A stretch of DNA of 64,000 bases, taken from assembly GCF_030733265.1 (NCBI RefSeq), contig NZ_JASHJI010000002.1, forward strand, positions 1 through 64,000, read 5' to 3'. Made by a program: the position numbers and the translations under genes. The notes beneath the pieces were generated by a model. It did not search any database and was not told the origin of the DNA. It saw nothing but the letters and a program-made list of their open reading frames with translations. Of this stretch, positions 34,692 to 44,254 are shown in pieces. Numbering within the stretch: the first letter of the stretch is position 1; every line of letters begins with the position of its first letter. Origin of the DNA: Roseibium sp. MMSF_3412 (lineage in GTDB: Bacteria; Pseudomonadota; Alphaproteobacteria; Rhizobiales; Stappiaceae).

Positions 34692-35390
34692 ATGAAAGCC
34701 CATGTGCCCGACGACAACGCCAATCACATCCTTCTCGTCGATGACGACAAGCGCATCCGGGATCTGCTTTCCAGGCTGCTGAAAGAGAACGGCTACCGCG
34801 TCTCGACGGCTGCCAATTCCGCCGAGGCAAGAAAGTGCCTGTCCGGGCTGGAGTTCGACCTGATCATACTCGATGTGATGATGCCCGGAGAGACCGGCCT
34901 GGAGCTGGCAGCCTCGCTGCGGGAAGACTCCGAAGTGCCTATCTTGATGCTGACGGCGAGATCGGAAGCAACCGACAGGATCGCGGGTCTGGAAGCAGGT
35001 GTTGACGATTATCTTCCCAAGCCCTTCGAACCGCGCGAGCTCATGCTGCGGATGGCTGCCATTCTCAGGCGCGGCAACAGCCAGCCCGTCATCGTGAGCG
35101 AGGAAATCCGGTTTGGCCCGTTTTCCTTCAACAGTTCCCGCGGTGAACTCAAGAATGGCGATGCAATCGTCCGGCTGACGGATCGTGAAAAACAGATCCT
35201 GTCGATTTTTGCGGAACAGCCCGGCGCCACGGTTCCGCGCCACAAGATCGTTGGTGGCGAAAGCGGACTTGGCGAACGCACCGTGGATGTTCAGATAAAC
35301 AGACTGCGGCGCAAGCTGGAAACGGACCCGGGCAATCCGATCTATCTGCAGACCGTGCGCGGCATCGGCTACCGTCTGGCCTGCGATTGA
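34692..35390 (+). CDS. petR: OmpR-family response regulator (PetR-like)
   Basis: A 232-residue response regulator. The receiver domain has the acidic pocket VDDDK, phospho-acceptor D61 (LIILDVMMPGETG), Thr in MLTAR and K110 (YLPKPF). The C-terminal winged helix (about 140-232) has RLTDREKQIL and VDVQINRLRRKLE, typical of OmpR/PhoB. It sits between petP and a histidine kinase that starts 10 bp later, so all three form an operon. Confidence 0.92.
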   Translation: MKAHVPDDNANHILLVDDDKRIRDLLSRLLKENGYRVSTAANSAEARKCLSGLEFDLIILDVMMPGETGLELAASLREDSEVPILMLTARSEATDRIAGLEAGVDDYLPKPFEPRELMLRMAAILRRGNSQPVIVSEEIRFGPFSFNSSRGELKNGDAIVRLTDREKQILSIFAEQPGATVPRHKIVGGESGLGERTVDVQINRLRRKLETDPGNPIYLQTVRGIGYRLACD

Positions 35391-35400
35391 ACGGGTCCCA

Positions 35401-36795
35401 ATGGCCAACACAGAAGTCCTGTTCCAGAAAATAACGAAGTCGGCTTTTTTCAGACCGTTTCTGCGTGCCTACAGGTCTGTCTCCCGTCTCTTGTACCGGC
35501 TCATGCCGAAGGGCCTGTATACGCGGACATTTCTGATCATCGTCGCCCCGATCGTCATCTTGCAGTCGGTCCTGGTATTCGTGTTTATGGAGCGGCACTA
35601 CCAGTTGGTGTCGCGACGCATGTCGGAAGCGGTTGTCCGCGAGATCGCCGCGATCGTATATGTTCTGGAGAATTATCCGCAGGACGCCAATCACGCGAAA
35701 ATCGAACAGCTCGCGTCGAGCGCGCTCGGCATGTCAACGACAATTCTGCCGCTCGAACCCTTGCCGCCGCCTGCACCCAAACCGTTTTTCGACGTCATCG
35801 ACAAGGAACTCAGCCTGGCGATCAGCCAGAAAATCAGAAAGCCTTTCTGGATCGACACGGTTGGCCGCTCGCGATTTGTGGAAATTCGCATTCAGCTCGA
35901 GGATTCGATCCTGCGCGTCTTTACGCGCCGCAGCCAGACCTTCGCATCGAACTCGCACATCTTCCTGGTCTGGATGTTTTCCACCTCCCTTGTCCTTCTG
36001 ATCATCGCGTTGCTGTTCCTCAGGAACCAGATCAGGCCGATCATTCGGCTGGCCGACGCGTCGGAAGCGTTCGGCAAGGGCCGCCCGGTTGAGAATTTCC
36101 GCGCCAGCGGTGCGCGCGAGGTCCGCCGCGCCAGCGTTGCCTTCATCGACATGCGGCGGCGCATCGAACGGCAGATTGAGCAGCGCACCACGATGCTGGC
36201 CGGCGTCAGCCATGATCTGAGAACCATCCTGACCCGTCTCAGGCTGCAGCTCGCCTTCCTGTCTGAATCGCCGGAAAGCGAGGCCATGCGCAAGGATGTC
36301 GACGAGATGAGCCACATGCTCGAAGACTATCTCGCCTTCGCAAGCGGCGATGGCGACGAGGAAGCACAGACAACGGATATCAGCCTCCTGCTGGAAGAGC
36401 TTGAGGAAGAGGCCGAAATCTCCGGACTTCACGTGACCACCCGTTTCGAGGGGCCGACGGATGCGCAGGTCAAACGGCTATCCCTGAAGAGGTGCCTGTC
36501 CAACCTGGTAACCAATGGCTGCAAATATGGAAACAGGGTCGAAGTCACCGGCTCGATCGAAAGGGACTGGCTGACGATCGTGGTCGACGACGATGGACCC
36601 GGCATTCCGGACGAAGACCGCGAACTTGCATTTCGCGCCTTTCATCGCCTCGACCTCGCCAGGAACCAGGACGAGTCGGGCAGCGGCCTTGGCCTTGCCA
36701 TTGCGCGGGACGTCGCCCGGTCCCATGGAGGGGACCTTTACCTGGAAGACAGTCCGCTCGGCGGCCTGAGGGCAAGGCTCAGGATTCCCGCCTGA
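35401..36795 (+). CDS. Sensor histidine kinase (EnvZ-like), partner of the PetR-like regulator
   Basis: A 464-residue inner-membrane kinase. Two membrane helices (about 43-64 and 195-215) bracket a periplasmic domain of about 130 residues; then HAMP (about 215-265), the dimerisation/H-box with H271 (GVSHDLRTILTR), and an HATPase domain with DDDGPGIP and GSGLGLAIA. The H-box lacks the usual Pro after Arg-Thr (RTIL instead of RTPL). It follows petR by 10 bp. The signal is unknown. Confidence 0.93.
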   Translation: MANTEVLFQKITKSAFFRPFLRAYRSVSRLLYRLMPKGLYTRTFLIIVAPIVILQSVLVFVFMERHYQLVSRRMSEAVVREIAAIVYVLENYPQDANHAKIEQLASSALGMSTTILPLEPLPPPAPKPFFDVIDKELSLAISQKIRKPFWIDTVGRSRFVEIRIQLEDSILRVFTRRSQTFASNSHIFLVWMFSTSLVLLIIALLFLRNQIRPIIRLADASEAFGKGRPVENFRASGAREVRRASVAFIDMRRRIERQIEQRTTMLAGVSHDLRTILTRLRLQLAFLSESPESEAMRKDVDEMSHMLEDYLAFASGDGDEEAQTTDISLLLEELEEEAEISGLHVTTRFEGPTDAQVKRLSLKRCLSNLVTNGCKYGNRVEVTGSIERDWLTIVVDDDGPGIPDEDRELAFRAFHRLDLARNQDESGSGLGLAIARDVARSHGGDLYLEDSPLGGLRARLRIPA

Positions 36796-36813
36796 CGGCA
36801 CAGCCTCCAGTGT

Positions 36814-37155
36814 TCAATAGAGCCGTCCTCCGATCGGAACATCCTTGCCGGGCGTCAGCAGAACAACCTCGCCTTCCTCGTCCGGAACACCGAGGGTCAG
36901 GACTTCCGACATGACCGGCCCGATCTGGCGCGGCGGAAAATTGACGACCGCCATGACAAGTTTTCCGACAAGCGTTTCCGGGGTGTAGTGCTTCGTGATC
37001 TGGGCCGAGGTTTTCTTGATGCCGATTTCCGGACCGAAATCGATCTTCATCTTGTAGGCAGGCTTGCGTGCTTCGGGAAACTCTTCCGCTTCAACGACCC
37101 GGCCAACCCGGACATCCACTTTCAGAAAGTCGTCGAAACTGATTTCGTTGCTCAT
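36814..37155 (-). CDS. csaA: tRNA-binding domain protein (CsaA-like)
   Basis: A 113-residue stand-alone OB-fold tRNA-binding domain, like CsaA and the C-terminus of MetRS. Landmarks: FLKVDVRVGRVVEAEEFPEA, then KTSAQITKHY and VMAVVNFPPRQIGPVMSEVL, ending with the GLY-type GGRLY. It binds tRNA or has chaperone-like activity in Bacillus; the role here is inferred only from the family. It converges on the kinase gene, with 18 bp between. Confidence 0.93.
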   Translation of the reverse strand: MSNEISFDDFLKVDVRVGRVVEAEEFPEARKPAYKMKIDFGPEIGIKKTSAQITKHYTPETLVGKLVMAVVNFPPRQIGPVMSEVLTLGVPDEEGEVVLLTPGKDVPIGGRLY

Positions 37156-37220
37156 GGTCTACCCCTCTTTTCCCGGGCGACCATGACCGGTGGCGGCGTC
37201 TGCTGCAAGCGGAAATCGCG

Positions 37221-37922
37221 TCAGGCGCCGACTGGCTCCTCGCCGGAATACCCCGTCTCGTGATCGGCGTCATCTTCCCCGCGTCCGCGCCGTCTGCGCC
37301 GGCCCGAGGACGCCTTTTTGAGAAAGGAACGCATGCCCTTGGCAATCCCCTCGATCCCGTTCAGGCGTTTCATGAACTGAGTGCCGTTGTCCAGTTCCCT
37401 GTCCAGCCGCGCCATGGTCCGGGGCATGCCTTCATCGTCTTCGTCCAGCCAGACCCTGACGACACGCGCAAAAGCAACCGACAATCCCTGTGCGACGATA
37501 CCAGCCTTCAGTCCGGATATATCGATCCCGGCTGCAATCAGCATCCATTTCTGCGAACGCATTTCCAGACGGTTGAACTCCAGCGCAAGCGATGGATCCT
37601 TGCGCGCTGCCCTGTGAAGGGCTCTGACCGCGTCCTTGTTGGCCTCCAGCGCATCTATCCGTGACATGAGGACATCGAACAGGCGATCGCGCGGAGGCTG
37701 GTCGTGCATGTCCTCGTCGCGTTCATCCAGCACCGCCTTGTCGACACTTTCGGCAAAAGCCGCGACAAGATCCAGTTTCGATCCGAATGCGCTGCGCATC
37801 TCCGAGAGTTTGACCTTGGCCTTGTCCGCGATCAGCGGCAACGAGACATCTTCATAGTCATGTTCTGAAAGGAGGTCGAGAAATGTCTGGAGGATCTTCT
37901 GCTTCGTCTTGGCGGTCGTCAT
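37221..37922 (-). CDS. TetR family transcriptional regulator
   Basis: A 233-residue regulator. The N-terminal HTH (about 5-50) reads KQKILQTFLDLL...VSLPLIADKAKVKLSEMRSAFGSK, followed by a mostly helical ligand domain, and a disordered basic-then-acidic C-terminus (RRRRRGRGEDDAD). The start at ATG 37922 is set by GGGAGA just upstream on that strand; codons further upstream are not conserved-looking. The ligand and operator are unknown. It precedes csaA on the same strand with a 65-bp gap. Confidence 0.85.
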   Translation of the reverse strand: MTTAKTKQKILQTFLDLLSEHDYEDVSLPLIADKAKVKLSEMRSAFGSKLDLVAAFAESVDKAVLDERDEDMHDQPPRDRLFDVLMSRIDALEANKDAVRALHRAARKDPSLALEFNRLEMRSQKWMLIAAGIDISGLKAGIVAQGLSVAFARVVRVWLDEDDEGMPRTMARLDRELDNGTQFMKRLNGIEGIAKGMRSFLKKASSGRRRRRGRGEDDADHETGYSGEEPVGA

Positions 37923-38082
37923 GGAGCAATCTCCCTTGGCTCTTGCCGACAAAGATAGGAGATGGAAGTCACGCCGAAAAGGGTGGCGCACTGCCGCAGT
38001 TCAGGAATTTGCGTGCAGACGCGCCCGTTTAGGCCGCACTGGTTCCTGTGTGACACGAAAAACAACGTTGCGGTTTCACCTC

Positions 38083-38901
38083 TCAGCCGGCGAGTTCGCG
38101 GGCCCGCTTCACGGCAGCCGCAACGGCTTCGGTAAGAACAGGCTGAAGCCCCTCGTCATGCATGAGAACATCGAGCGCCGCTGCCGTTGTTCCGTTCGGG
38201 CTGGTCACGTTCTGACGCAGAACGGATGGGTGCTCACCTGACTGATGCAGCAGTTCCCCCGCGCCGCTGACGGTCGCGACCGCCAGTTCATGGGCGATCT
38301 CTTCCGGCAGTCCGGCATCCTGGCCTGCCTTGCTGAGCGCTTCCGCGAGATAAAAGACATAGGCGGGTCCTGATCCGCTGACACCTGTCACCAGATCGAT
38401 CTGGTCTTCGCCGTCGAGCCAGACAACCTTGCCGACGGCCGACAGCAGGTTTGCAACGGCTTCCTTCTGGCCTTCGCTGACCAGTTCGGTCGGATAGACA
38501 GCCGTTATGCCGCGTTTGACCATTGCCGGCGTGTTCGGCATGCAGCGGCAGACCGGAACATCTCCAAAGACCGACAGGAACTTTGAAACAGGCGTTCCCG
38601 CAGCGACCGACATGACCAGCGTGTCGGGAAGAACCGCAGGCTTTATTCCCGGCAGTACCGTGTCCATCATTTGAGGTTTGATCGCGACAAGGACAATGCC
38701 CGCCTTGAGATCGTCCGGGACCGCCGTCACGTGCCGGATGCCGTGCCGGGTCAGCAACTGATCCATCTCGTCAGACAGACCCGGATCACAAACGACGATG
38801 GCAGAAGGGTCGATCCCTTCCGCCATCCATCCGGACAACATGGCCCCGCCCATCTTGCCGGCGCCGACAAGAAGAAAAGGGCGCTGTTTCGAAAAAATCA
38901 T
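38083..38901 (-). CDS. proC: Pyrroline-5-carboxylate reductase
   Basis: A 272-residue NAD(P)H-dependent enzyme for the last step of proline synthesis. The Rossmann motif is FLLVGAGKMGGAMLSGW, followed by VAIKPQMM, the MPNTPA loop and the P5CR signature with SGSGPAYVFYLAEAL and SPNGTT. The ATG at 38901 overlaps the stop of the upstream YbjN gene (ATGA), so translation is coupled. Confidence 0.97.
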   Translation of the reverse strand: MIFSKQRPFLLVGAGKMGGAMLSGWMAEGIDPSAIVVCDPGLSDEMDQLLTRHGIRHVTAVPDDLKAGIVLVAIKPQMMDTVLPGIKPAVLPDTLVMSVAAGTPVSKFLSVFGDVPVCRCMPNTPAMVKRGITAVYPTELVSEGQKEAVANLLSAVGKVVWLDGEDQIDLVTGVSGSGPAYVFYLAEALSKAGQDAGLPEEIAHELAVATVSGAGELLHQSGEHPSVLRQNVTSPNGTTAAALDVLMHDEGLQPVLTEAVAAAVKRARELAG

Positions 38902-39398
38902 GCTTCTCCTGCGGTCTCGAACAAGGCCGAGTTCATCGCCTCGGTGGCCGAATGCCCGGCCCAGACGACAAACTGGAAGGCCTGATAAAATCGCTCGCAA
39001 TTCTCCAGCGCGTTGGTCAGCATGCCTTCGATCTGCGCGGACGACGCCTCGGCACCTCCACTCAGAAGCAACGACTGTCTGAACATGATCACGTTTTCTT
39101 TGTGCCAGAGGTCGAAATGCCCCATCCAGAGCTGTTCATTGACGAGCGCCAGCAGCCGCAGGACTTCCGTCTTGCGCGGTTCGGTCACCTTGAGGTCGAA
39201 CGCGCAGGCCAGATGCAGGGCTTCCACCTCTTCCATCCAGGAAAAAGAGACGTGGTAATCACACCAACTGCCTCCAAGGGAGATTGTGATTTCGTCATCG
39301 TCCGAGCGCTCGAACGCCCAGTCGTTAAGCGCGGCAACGGTTTCGATGGTATCAACGGGATTGCCAGGTCGCTCGAATTCGATCTCGATGAGGCTCAT
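38898..39398 (-). CDS. YbjN domain-containing protein
   Basis: A 166-residue soluble protein of the YbjN family: ERSDDDEITISLGGSWCDYHVSFSW, then ALVNEQLWMGHFDLW and a C-terminal helical region. YbjN proteins look like type III secretion chaperones in fold and influence motility and stress traits in E. coli; no mechanism is established. It overlaps proC by four bases, an arrangement I recall as common in alphaproteobacteria. Confidence 0.9.
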   Translation of the reverse strand: MSLIEIEFERPGNPVDTIETVAALNDWAFERSDDDEITISLGGSWCDYHVSFSWMEEVEALHLACAFDLKVTEPRKTEVLRLLALVNEQLWMGHFDLWHKENVIMFRQSLLLSGGAEASSAQIEGMLTNALENCERFYQAFQFVVWAGHSATEAMNSALFETAGEA

Positions 39399-39744
39399 TT
39401 GCCTACTCCCCTTCCGAGCCGGAGGCCGGGAACCCGATCAGGATAACCGGGCGGGCCGCCGGGAAAAGTCCCATGCCTGAGGAGCAAAACGCGTCCTTTT
39501 GTGGCCCGTAACGATCGAACCGGTTCCGTCTTGCTCCGACGAATCCCTGTTGCTTCGAGTATAGGATCAGGAATGATTTAATGGATACACACCAAACCGG
39601 ATCAAAAAGCTGAAACTTGTGGAAGAATTTGGAGAAATTCTGATCAACCTGCCCAAAATCTCTGCATTCCCGCCAACTTTTTTGGTCGCAATTCTGTCAT
39701 CAACAATTAACAGAAACTGCTCACTTCGGCGTCAATCAGCCTGA
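39399..39744. other. 346-bp intergenic region upstream of ybjN-proC
   Basis: No gene found. It contains the promoter of the ybjN-proC operon (minus strand) and the end of ubiK. The half near ubiK (about 39550-39715) is A/T-rich. There is no clear terminator hairpin. Confidence 0.55.
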
Positions 39745-40011
39745 TCAGGCGTCTCCGCTTTCCGCCGTGTCGCCGCCTTCCAGTTTGGCCAGCCGTGATT
39801 CGAGTTCCTCGATCCGGTCGAGTGCACGCACCGCCATGTCCTTCACGGCCTCATGTTCTTCGCGCGAAACCATGTCCATATCCGACAGGAAACGCTCGGC
39901 CTGCGCCCGGAAAGCGGTCTCCACCTCGCGCCGTGCGCCCTGGGCGACACCTGCGGCATCCGTCATCAGTTTGGCAAAATCATCGAGAAGGCGGTTCGGA
40001 CCTTGGGTCAT
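39745..40011 (-). CDS. ubiK: Accessory factor UbiK family protein (BMFP)
   Basis: An 88-residue protein of the UbiK/BMFP family. The amphipathic N-terminal helix (LLDDFAKLMTDAAGVAQG) is followed by a C-terminal coiled coil (RALDRIEELESRLAKLEG). UbiK supports ubiquinone synthesis with the UbiJ complex in enterobacteria, and Brucella BMFP is membrane-fusogenic. ATG 40011 has AAGGAGG upstream. It is divergent from lgt with 184 bp between. Confidence 0.9.
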   Translation of the reverse strand: MTQGPNRLLDDFAKLMTDAAGVAQGARREVETAFRAQAERFLSDMDMVSREEHEAVKDMAVRALDRIEELESRLAKLEGGDTAESGDA

Positions 40012-40195
40012 CAGACCCTCCTTGTACAAAAGAAGTTCAACACCAAACAGGTATGGGTGAAACGTGGCAAGTTCAAGCTCCATTTCCGTCGCACCGGATT
40101 GTGCGGGCCGGCCACCACGCTTGACGGCGCGGAAAAGATAGCGCAAGCGTTTGCCCGAATTTACGAGTGCGACAAGCTGCCAGGAAGGACCTCAC

Positions 40196-41029
40196 GTGCC
40201 AGCTGTTTTCGTCCTGCCGTTTCCGGCAATTGATCCGGTGATCATCGAAGTCGGCCCCTTCGCGCTCCGCTGGTACGCACTGGCCTATATTGTCGGCATC
40301 CTTCTCGCATGGCGCTACATGCGCGGCCTCGTCCTGAATGACCGGCTCTGGAGTGGCGCAAAGCGGCCCTCACCTGCGGAACTCGACGATTTTGTCCTCT
40401 GGGGAACGCTCGGCATCATCATAGGCGGACGCCTTGGTTACGTGCTGTTCTACAATCCGGCCTATTATCTTGCCAATCCGGGTGAGGCGCTCGCGATCTG
40501 GTCCGGCGGCATGTCCTTCCACGGCGGCTTTGCCGGCACTGTCATCGCCATGATCCTGTTCGCCTGGCGCAGGGGATTGCCCATCTGGACGCTGTTCGAC
40601 CTTGCCGGCTGTGCGGCTCCGATCGGTCTTTTTTTCGGCCGCATGGCCAACTTCATAAATGCCGAACTGTGGGGACGGCCCACAGATGTGCCCTGGGCCA
40701 TGGTTTTTCCCGGAGCGGGGCCGGAACCGCGGCATCCGAGCCAGCTTTACGAGGCCGCGCTCGAAGGCGTGGTTCTGTTCTTTGTCCTTCGGCTCCTGAG
40801 CCATCGGTTTGAATTGCTGAAAAAACCCGGTTTTCTCGCCGGCGCATTCGCCTTCGGCTACGGCATAGGCCGCTCGATCGCGGAATTCTACCGGGTGCCA
40901 GACGCACACATCGGTTACCTCTCAGGCTTCCTGACGATGGGGATTCTGCTGTCGCTGCCGATGATACTCGCCGGACTTGCCCTCATGATCTGGGCTGCAC
41001 GCCGACCATCAGGGACCGCGGCGGCTTGA
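40196..41029 (+). CDS. lgt: Prolipoprotein diacylglyceryl transferase
   Basis: A 277-residue inner-membrane enzyme that transfers diacylglycerol from phosphatidylglycerol to the lipobox Cys. Seven helices; the essential His is in [11 protein letters not shown] and the Lgt signature reads [19 protein letters not shown] 40196 is preferred because AAGGA is seven bases upstream and it gives the usual N-terminus before FPAIDPVI. It overlaps midA by four bases (TTGA). A lipoprotein likely to be its substrate is encoded at 44255-44776. Confidence 0.96.
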   Translation: MPAVFVLPFPAIDPVIIEVGPFALRWYALAYIVGILLAWRYMRGLVLNDRLWSGAKRPSPAELDDFVLWGTLGIIIGGRLGYVLFYNPAYYLANPGEALAIWSGGMSFHGGFAGTVIAMILFAWRRGLPIWTLFDLAGCAAPIGLFFGRMANFINAELWGRPTDVPWAMVFPGAGPEPRHPSQLYEAALEGVVLFFVLRLLSHRFELLKKPGFLAGAFAFGYGIGRSIAEFYRVPDAHIGYLSGFLTMGILLSLPMILAGLALMIWAARRPSGTAAA

Positions 41030-42114
41030 CCGGCCTGAAGGAAAAGATCCGGGCCGCCATCGCCAATGATGGCCCCATGCCGGTGGCGCAGTACATGGCC
41101 ATCTGTCTCGGAGACCCGGAACTGGGCTATTATACAACGCGGGAACCCTTTGGCAGCCGGGGCGACTTCGTCACCGCTCCGGAAATCAGCCAGATGTTCG
41201 GTGAACTTGTCGGTGCCGCCTGTGTTTCTGCCTTCGACCGTCTCGGGCATCCGGAGGCCTTCCATCTGGTGGAGCTGGGTCCGGGGCGCGGAACCCTGAT
41301 GGCCGATTTGTTGCGGGCAGCGTCACTGCGCCCGGGCTTTGTTGCGGCGGCCCGTCTGCATCTGGTGGAGACGAGCCCGCGTCTCAGACAGATCCAGGAA
41401 AGAACGCTGGCCGGAGCACCTCTGACAGCAGCCTTCCATGACACGTTCGACACCATCCCGGACGGACCTGTTCTTGTCGTCGCGAATGAGTTTTTCGACG
41501 CGCTGCCGATACACCAGTTCGTCAAAACTCCCGGCGGCTGGCACGAACGCGTCGTGGGGCTGGATGCGGACGGCGAGCTCGCATTCGGCGCCGGCGCCGC
41601 GCGTATCACGTACGGTGACATACCTGACGAATTCATGAACGCTTCGACCGGATCGGTATTCGAGACACAACCAGCCGCCAATGCGATCGCCGAGAGACTG
41701 GGACAAAGGCTCGCGCGCGATGGTGGCGCGGCGATCATTTTCGACTACGGCTATCTGAAATCGGCGACCGGCGACACGTTGCAGGCGCTCTACCGGCACG
41801 CATATGATGATGTTCTGGCACATCCCGGAGAGGCCGACCTGACGGCCCACGTGAACTTTGAAGCCCTGGCGGGCGCGGCAGTTCACGGCGGCGCGGCTTC
41901 GCATGCTGTGCTGACCCAGGGCGACTTCCTGCTGCAGTCGGGTCTTCTGGAGCGGGCAGGATCACTTGGTGCGGGAAAGACGCACAAGGACCAGGAAGCC
42001 ATTCGCGACGCGGTCGAGCGCCTCGCAGCCCCCGGTCAGATGGGGGACCTGTTCAAGGTTCTGGCCCTTGCAAGCACATCCGCACCCTTTCCACCATTTG
42101 ACAGCGCCTCATGA
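41026..42114 (+). CDS. MidA/NDUFAF7-type SAM-dependent methyltransferase
   Basis: A 362-residue class I methyltransferase. The SAM-binding region is [16 protein letters not shown], with the NDUFAF7 landmarks [21 protein letters not shown] near the N-terminus and [15 protein letters not shown] in the middle. Mitochondrial NDUFAF7 methylates an Arg of complex I subunit NDUFS2; bacterial members are thought to do likewise. The start is TTG 41026, overlapping the lgt stop, which couples their translation. Confidence 0.93.
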   Translation: MTGLKEKIRAAIANDGPMPVAQYMAICLGDPELGYYTTREPFGSRGDFVTAPEISQMFGELVGAACVSAFDRLGHPEAFHLVELGPGRGTLMADLLRAASLRPGFVAAARLHLVETSPRLRQIQERTLAGAPLTAAFHDTFDTIPDGPVLVVANEFFDALPIHQFVKTPGGWHERVVGLDADGELAFGAGAARITYGDIPDEFMNASTGSVFETQPAANAIAERLGQRLARDGGAAIIFDYGYLKSATGDTLQALYRHAYDDVLAHPGEADLTAHVNFEALAGAAVHGGAASHAVLTQGDFLLQSGLLERAGSLGAGKTHKDQEAIRDAVERLAAPGQMGDLFKVLALASTSAPFPPFDSAS

Positions 42115-42208
42115 AGCAACCAAGGATCACAGGTCGGGAACGAATCGAAGCAAACCGGAGGTCAGGGTCCGGACGCTGCGATCGCGCGCGTCAGTTTTAG
42201 GGCAGTTC

Positions 42209-42976
42209 ATGAAGATCGAAGCAGAAGCACTGAACCTGGAAGGAATCCGCCACGGCTTTTTCACACGGGAAGGCGGTGTTTCGAAAGGCATTTACGAGAG
42301 CCTCAATGTCGGCCTCGGCTCCGAAGACGTGCGCGACACGGTGCTGGAGAACCGCGGCCGCGTCGCCGATGCGCTTCGCGTGTCCACTGACCGGCTGTTG
42401 TCGCCCTATCAGATACACTCGCCTGACGTCCTGATCGTGGAAGGGCCCTGGGAAGACGGCCAACACAAAAAGGCAGATGCGCTGGTCACTGACAGACCGG
42501 GGCTGGCGATCGGCATACTGACTGCAGATTGCGGTCCGATCCTCTTTGCCGATCCGGCTGCCGGCGTCGTCGGTGCGGCGCATTCGGGCTGGAAAGGCGC
42601 GCTCACCGGTGTCCTTGAGAACACGGTCTCGGCGATGGAAGCGCGCGGCGCAGCACGTGAAAATACCGTTGCCGTTCTCGGACCGACAATTTCCCGGCAA
42701 TCCTATGAGGTGGGACCGGAGTTCCATGACCGCTTTGTCAACGATGCGGCAGGCAACGATGTTTATTTCAAGCCGTCCGAACGCGATGGCCACTTCATGT
42801 TTGATCTCCCGGCATTCATCACCGACCGTCTGCGGGAGACCGGATTGGGCAAGGTCGCCGACCTGAACCTGTGCACCTATTGCGACGAAGACCGCTTCTT
42901 TTCCTACAGGCGGACAACCCACCGCGGCGAGCCGGATTATGGCCGCCAGATCAGCGCGATATCCCTTGAGGCTTGA
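42209..42976 (+). CDS. pgeF: Peptidoglycan editing factor PgeF (laccase domain, YfiH family)
   Basis: A 255-residue protein of the YfiH/COG1496 family, which removes wrongly placed residues from peptidoglycan precursors in E. coli and has purine nucleoside phosphorylase/deaminase activity in other members. Metal-site motifs: LTADCGPILFAD, AHSGWKGAL and the C-terminal LCTYCDEDRFFSYRR. ATG 42209 is chosen; upstream in-frame codons are not protein-like. Last part of the lgt-midA-pgeF group. Confidence 0.95.
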   Translation: MKIEAEALNLEGIRHGFFTREGGVSKGIYESLNVGLGSEDVRDTVLENRGRVADALRVSTDRLLSPYQIHSPDVLIVEGPWEDGQHKKADALVTDRPGLAIGILTADCGPILFADPAAGVVGAAHSGWKGALTGVLENTVSAMEARGAARENTVAVLGPTISRQSYEVGPEFHDRFVNDAAGNDVYFKPSERDGHFMFDLPAFITDRLRETGLGKVADLNLCTYCDEDRFFSYRRTTHRGEPDYGRQISAISLEA

Positions 42977-43005
42977 CGCCAGGTCGAGCGAATGTGAGGA
43001 CAATC

Positions 43006-44163
43006 ATGGCACTTCATTTTTCAGACGCCGAATTTGAACGCCGCCTTACCGAATTGAAGGCGGTCATGGAGACCGAGAAGCTCGACGCCATGCTGCTTTT
43101 CGCGCAGGAAAGCATGTACTGGCTGACGGGATACGACACGTTCGGCTTCTGCTTCTTTCAGTGCCTGGTCGTGACAAAGAACGGTGAAAAGGTTCTGCTC
43201 ACGCGCTCAGCCGATCAGCGTCAGGCGCGCCACACCTCCAACATATCCGACATCCGGATCTGGATCGACCGGGGCTCGGCAAGCCCCGTGATGCAGCTCA
43301 AGGAGATGCTGTTCGACATGGATCTGCTCGGCAGCCGGATCGGGATCGAATACGACACGCATGGCATGACCGGCAAGATCGCACTTCAGATCAACGCCGA
43401 GCTGACCAGTTTTGCCGATCTGCGCGACGCGTCCACGCTGATACCGGAGCTTCGCTCGGTCAAGAGCCCGGAGGAAATCGCCTATGTCCGTAAGGCAGCG
43501 GAACTGACGGACAAGGCGTTTCACGCCGCCATGGACGAAATCGGCCCGGGCGCCGATGAAGGCCGGATCCTCTCCGCCATGCAGGGTGCGATTTTCGAGG
43601 GCGGCGGAGATTACCCCGGCAACGAGTTCATCATCGGCTCCGGCCACGATGCCCTTCTGTGCCGTTACAAATCCGGCCGCCGCATTCTGGACGAACGCGA
43701 CCAGATCACGCTCGAATGGGCAGGAAGCTACCGGCATTATCATGTGGCCGCCATGCGAACGATCGTGATCGGCACGCCGTCCGACCGGCATCAGGAGATG
43801 TATCTTGCAACCCGCGAGGCGCTGGCGGCGGTCGAAACGCAGATGGTACCCGGAAAGACCTTCGGAGATATCTTCGACGCGCACGCGGAGCGCGTGGATG
43901 CGCACGGCATGATGCAGCACCGGCTCAACGCCTGCGGCTATTCTCTGGGAGCCCGCTTCACGCCAAGCTGGATGGACACGCCGATGGCCTACAGATCCAA
44001 TCCGGCCGAAGTGAAACCGAACATGGTGATCTTCATGCACATGATCTTGATGGATTCGATCACAGACACCGCCATGACGCTTGGCCAGACCTACCTCACG
44101 ACCGAAGGAGCGCCGGAGTGCTTATCCACGCTGCCCCTCGACCTGCCGGTAAAGTCAGGATAA
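43006..44163 (+). CDS. M24 (pita-bread) family protein lacking the metal ligands
   Basis: A 385-residue protein with the two-domain layout of Xaa-Pro peptidases and creatinase: an N-terminal creatinase-like domain (about 1-145) and a C-terminal pita-bread domain. All five residues that bind the two metals in M24 peptidases are replaced: Asp to Glu in LEWAGSY, Asp to Ala in HVAAMRT, His to Tyr in CGYSLG, Glu to His in IFMHMI, and the last Glu to Leu in MTLGQT (my alignment by eye). It is therefore probably not a metallopeptidase. Metal-free hydrolases such as creatinase share the fold. ATG 43006 has GAGGA upstream; it follows pgeF by 29 bp. Confidence 0.85.
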   Translation: MALHFSDAEFERRLTELKAVMETEKLDAMLLFAQESMYWLTGYDTFGFCFFQCLVVTKNGEKVLLTRSADQRQARHTSNISDIRIWIDRGSASPVMQLKEMLFDMDLLGSRIGIEYDTHGMTGKIALQINAELTSFADLRDASTLIPELRSVKSPEEIAYVRKAAELTDKAFHAAMDEIGPGADEGRILSAMQGAIFEGGGDYPGNEFIIGSGHDALLCRYKSGRRILDERDQITLEWAGSYRHYHVAAMRTIVIGTPSDRHQEMYLATREALAAVETQMVPGKTFGDIFDAHAERVDAHGMMQHRLNACGYSLGARFTPSWMDTPMAYRSNPAEVKPNMVIFMHMILMDSITDTAMTLGQTYLTTEGAPECLSTLPLDLPVKSG

Positions 44164-44254
44164 ACCAAATGCGAACCGGGGATCGGCCTGACGGTGTATC
44201 TGTATGGCGGGTCCTGGATCGGAATGACGCAGACATCTAGAGCCGGACCATTTT

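Noticed and set aside
39399..39744. Possible tRNA or small RNA in the gap before ybjN
   Set aside because: No cloverleaf, no TTC-loop sequence and no terminator hairpin found.
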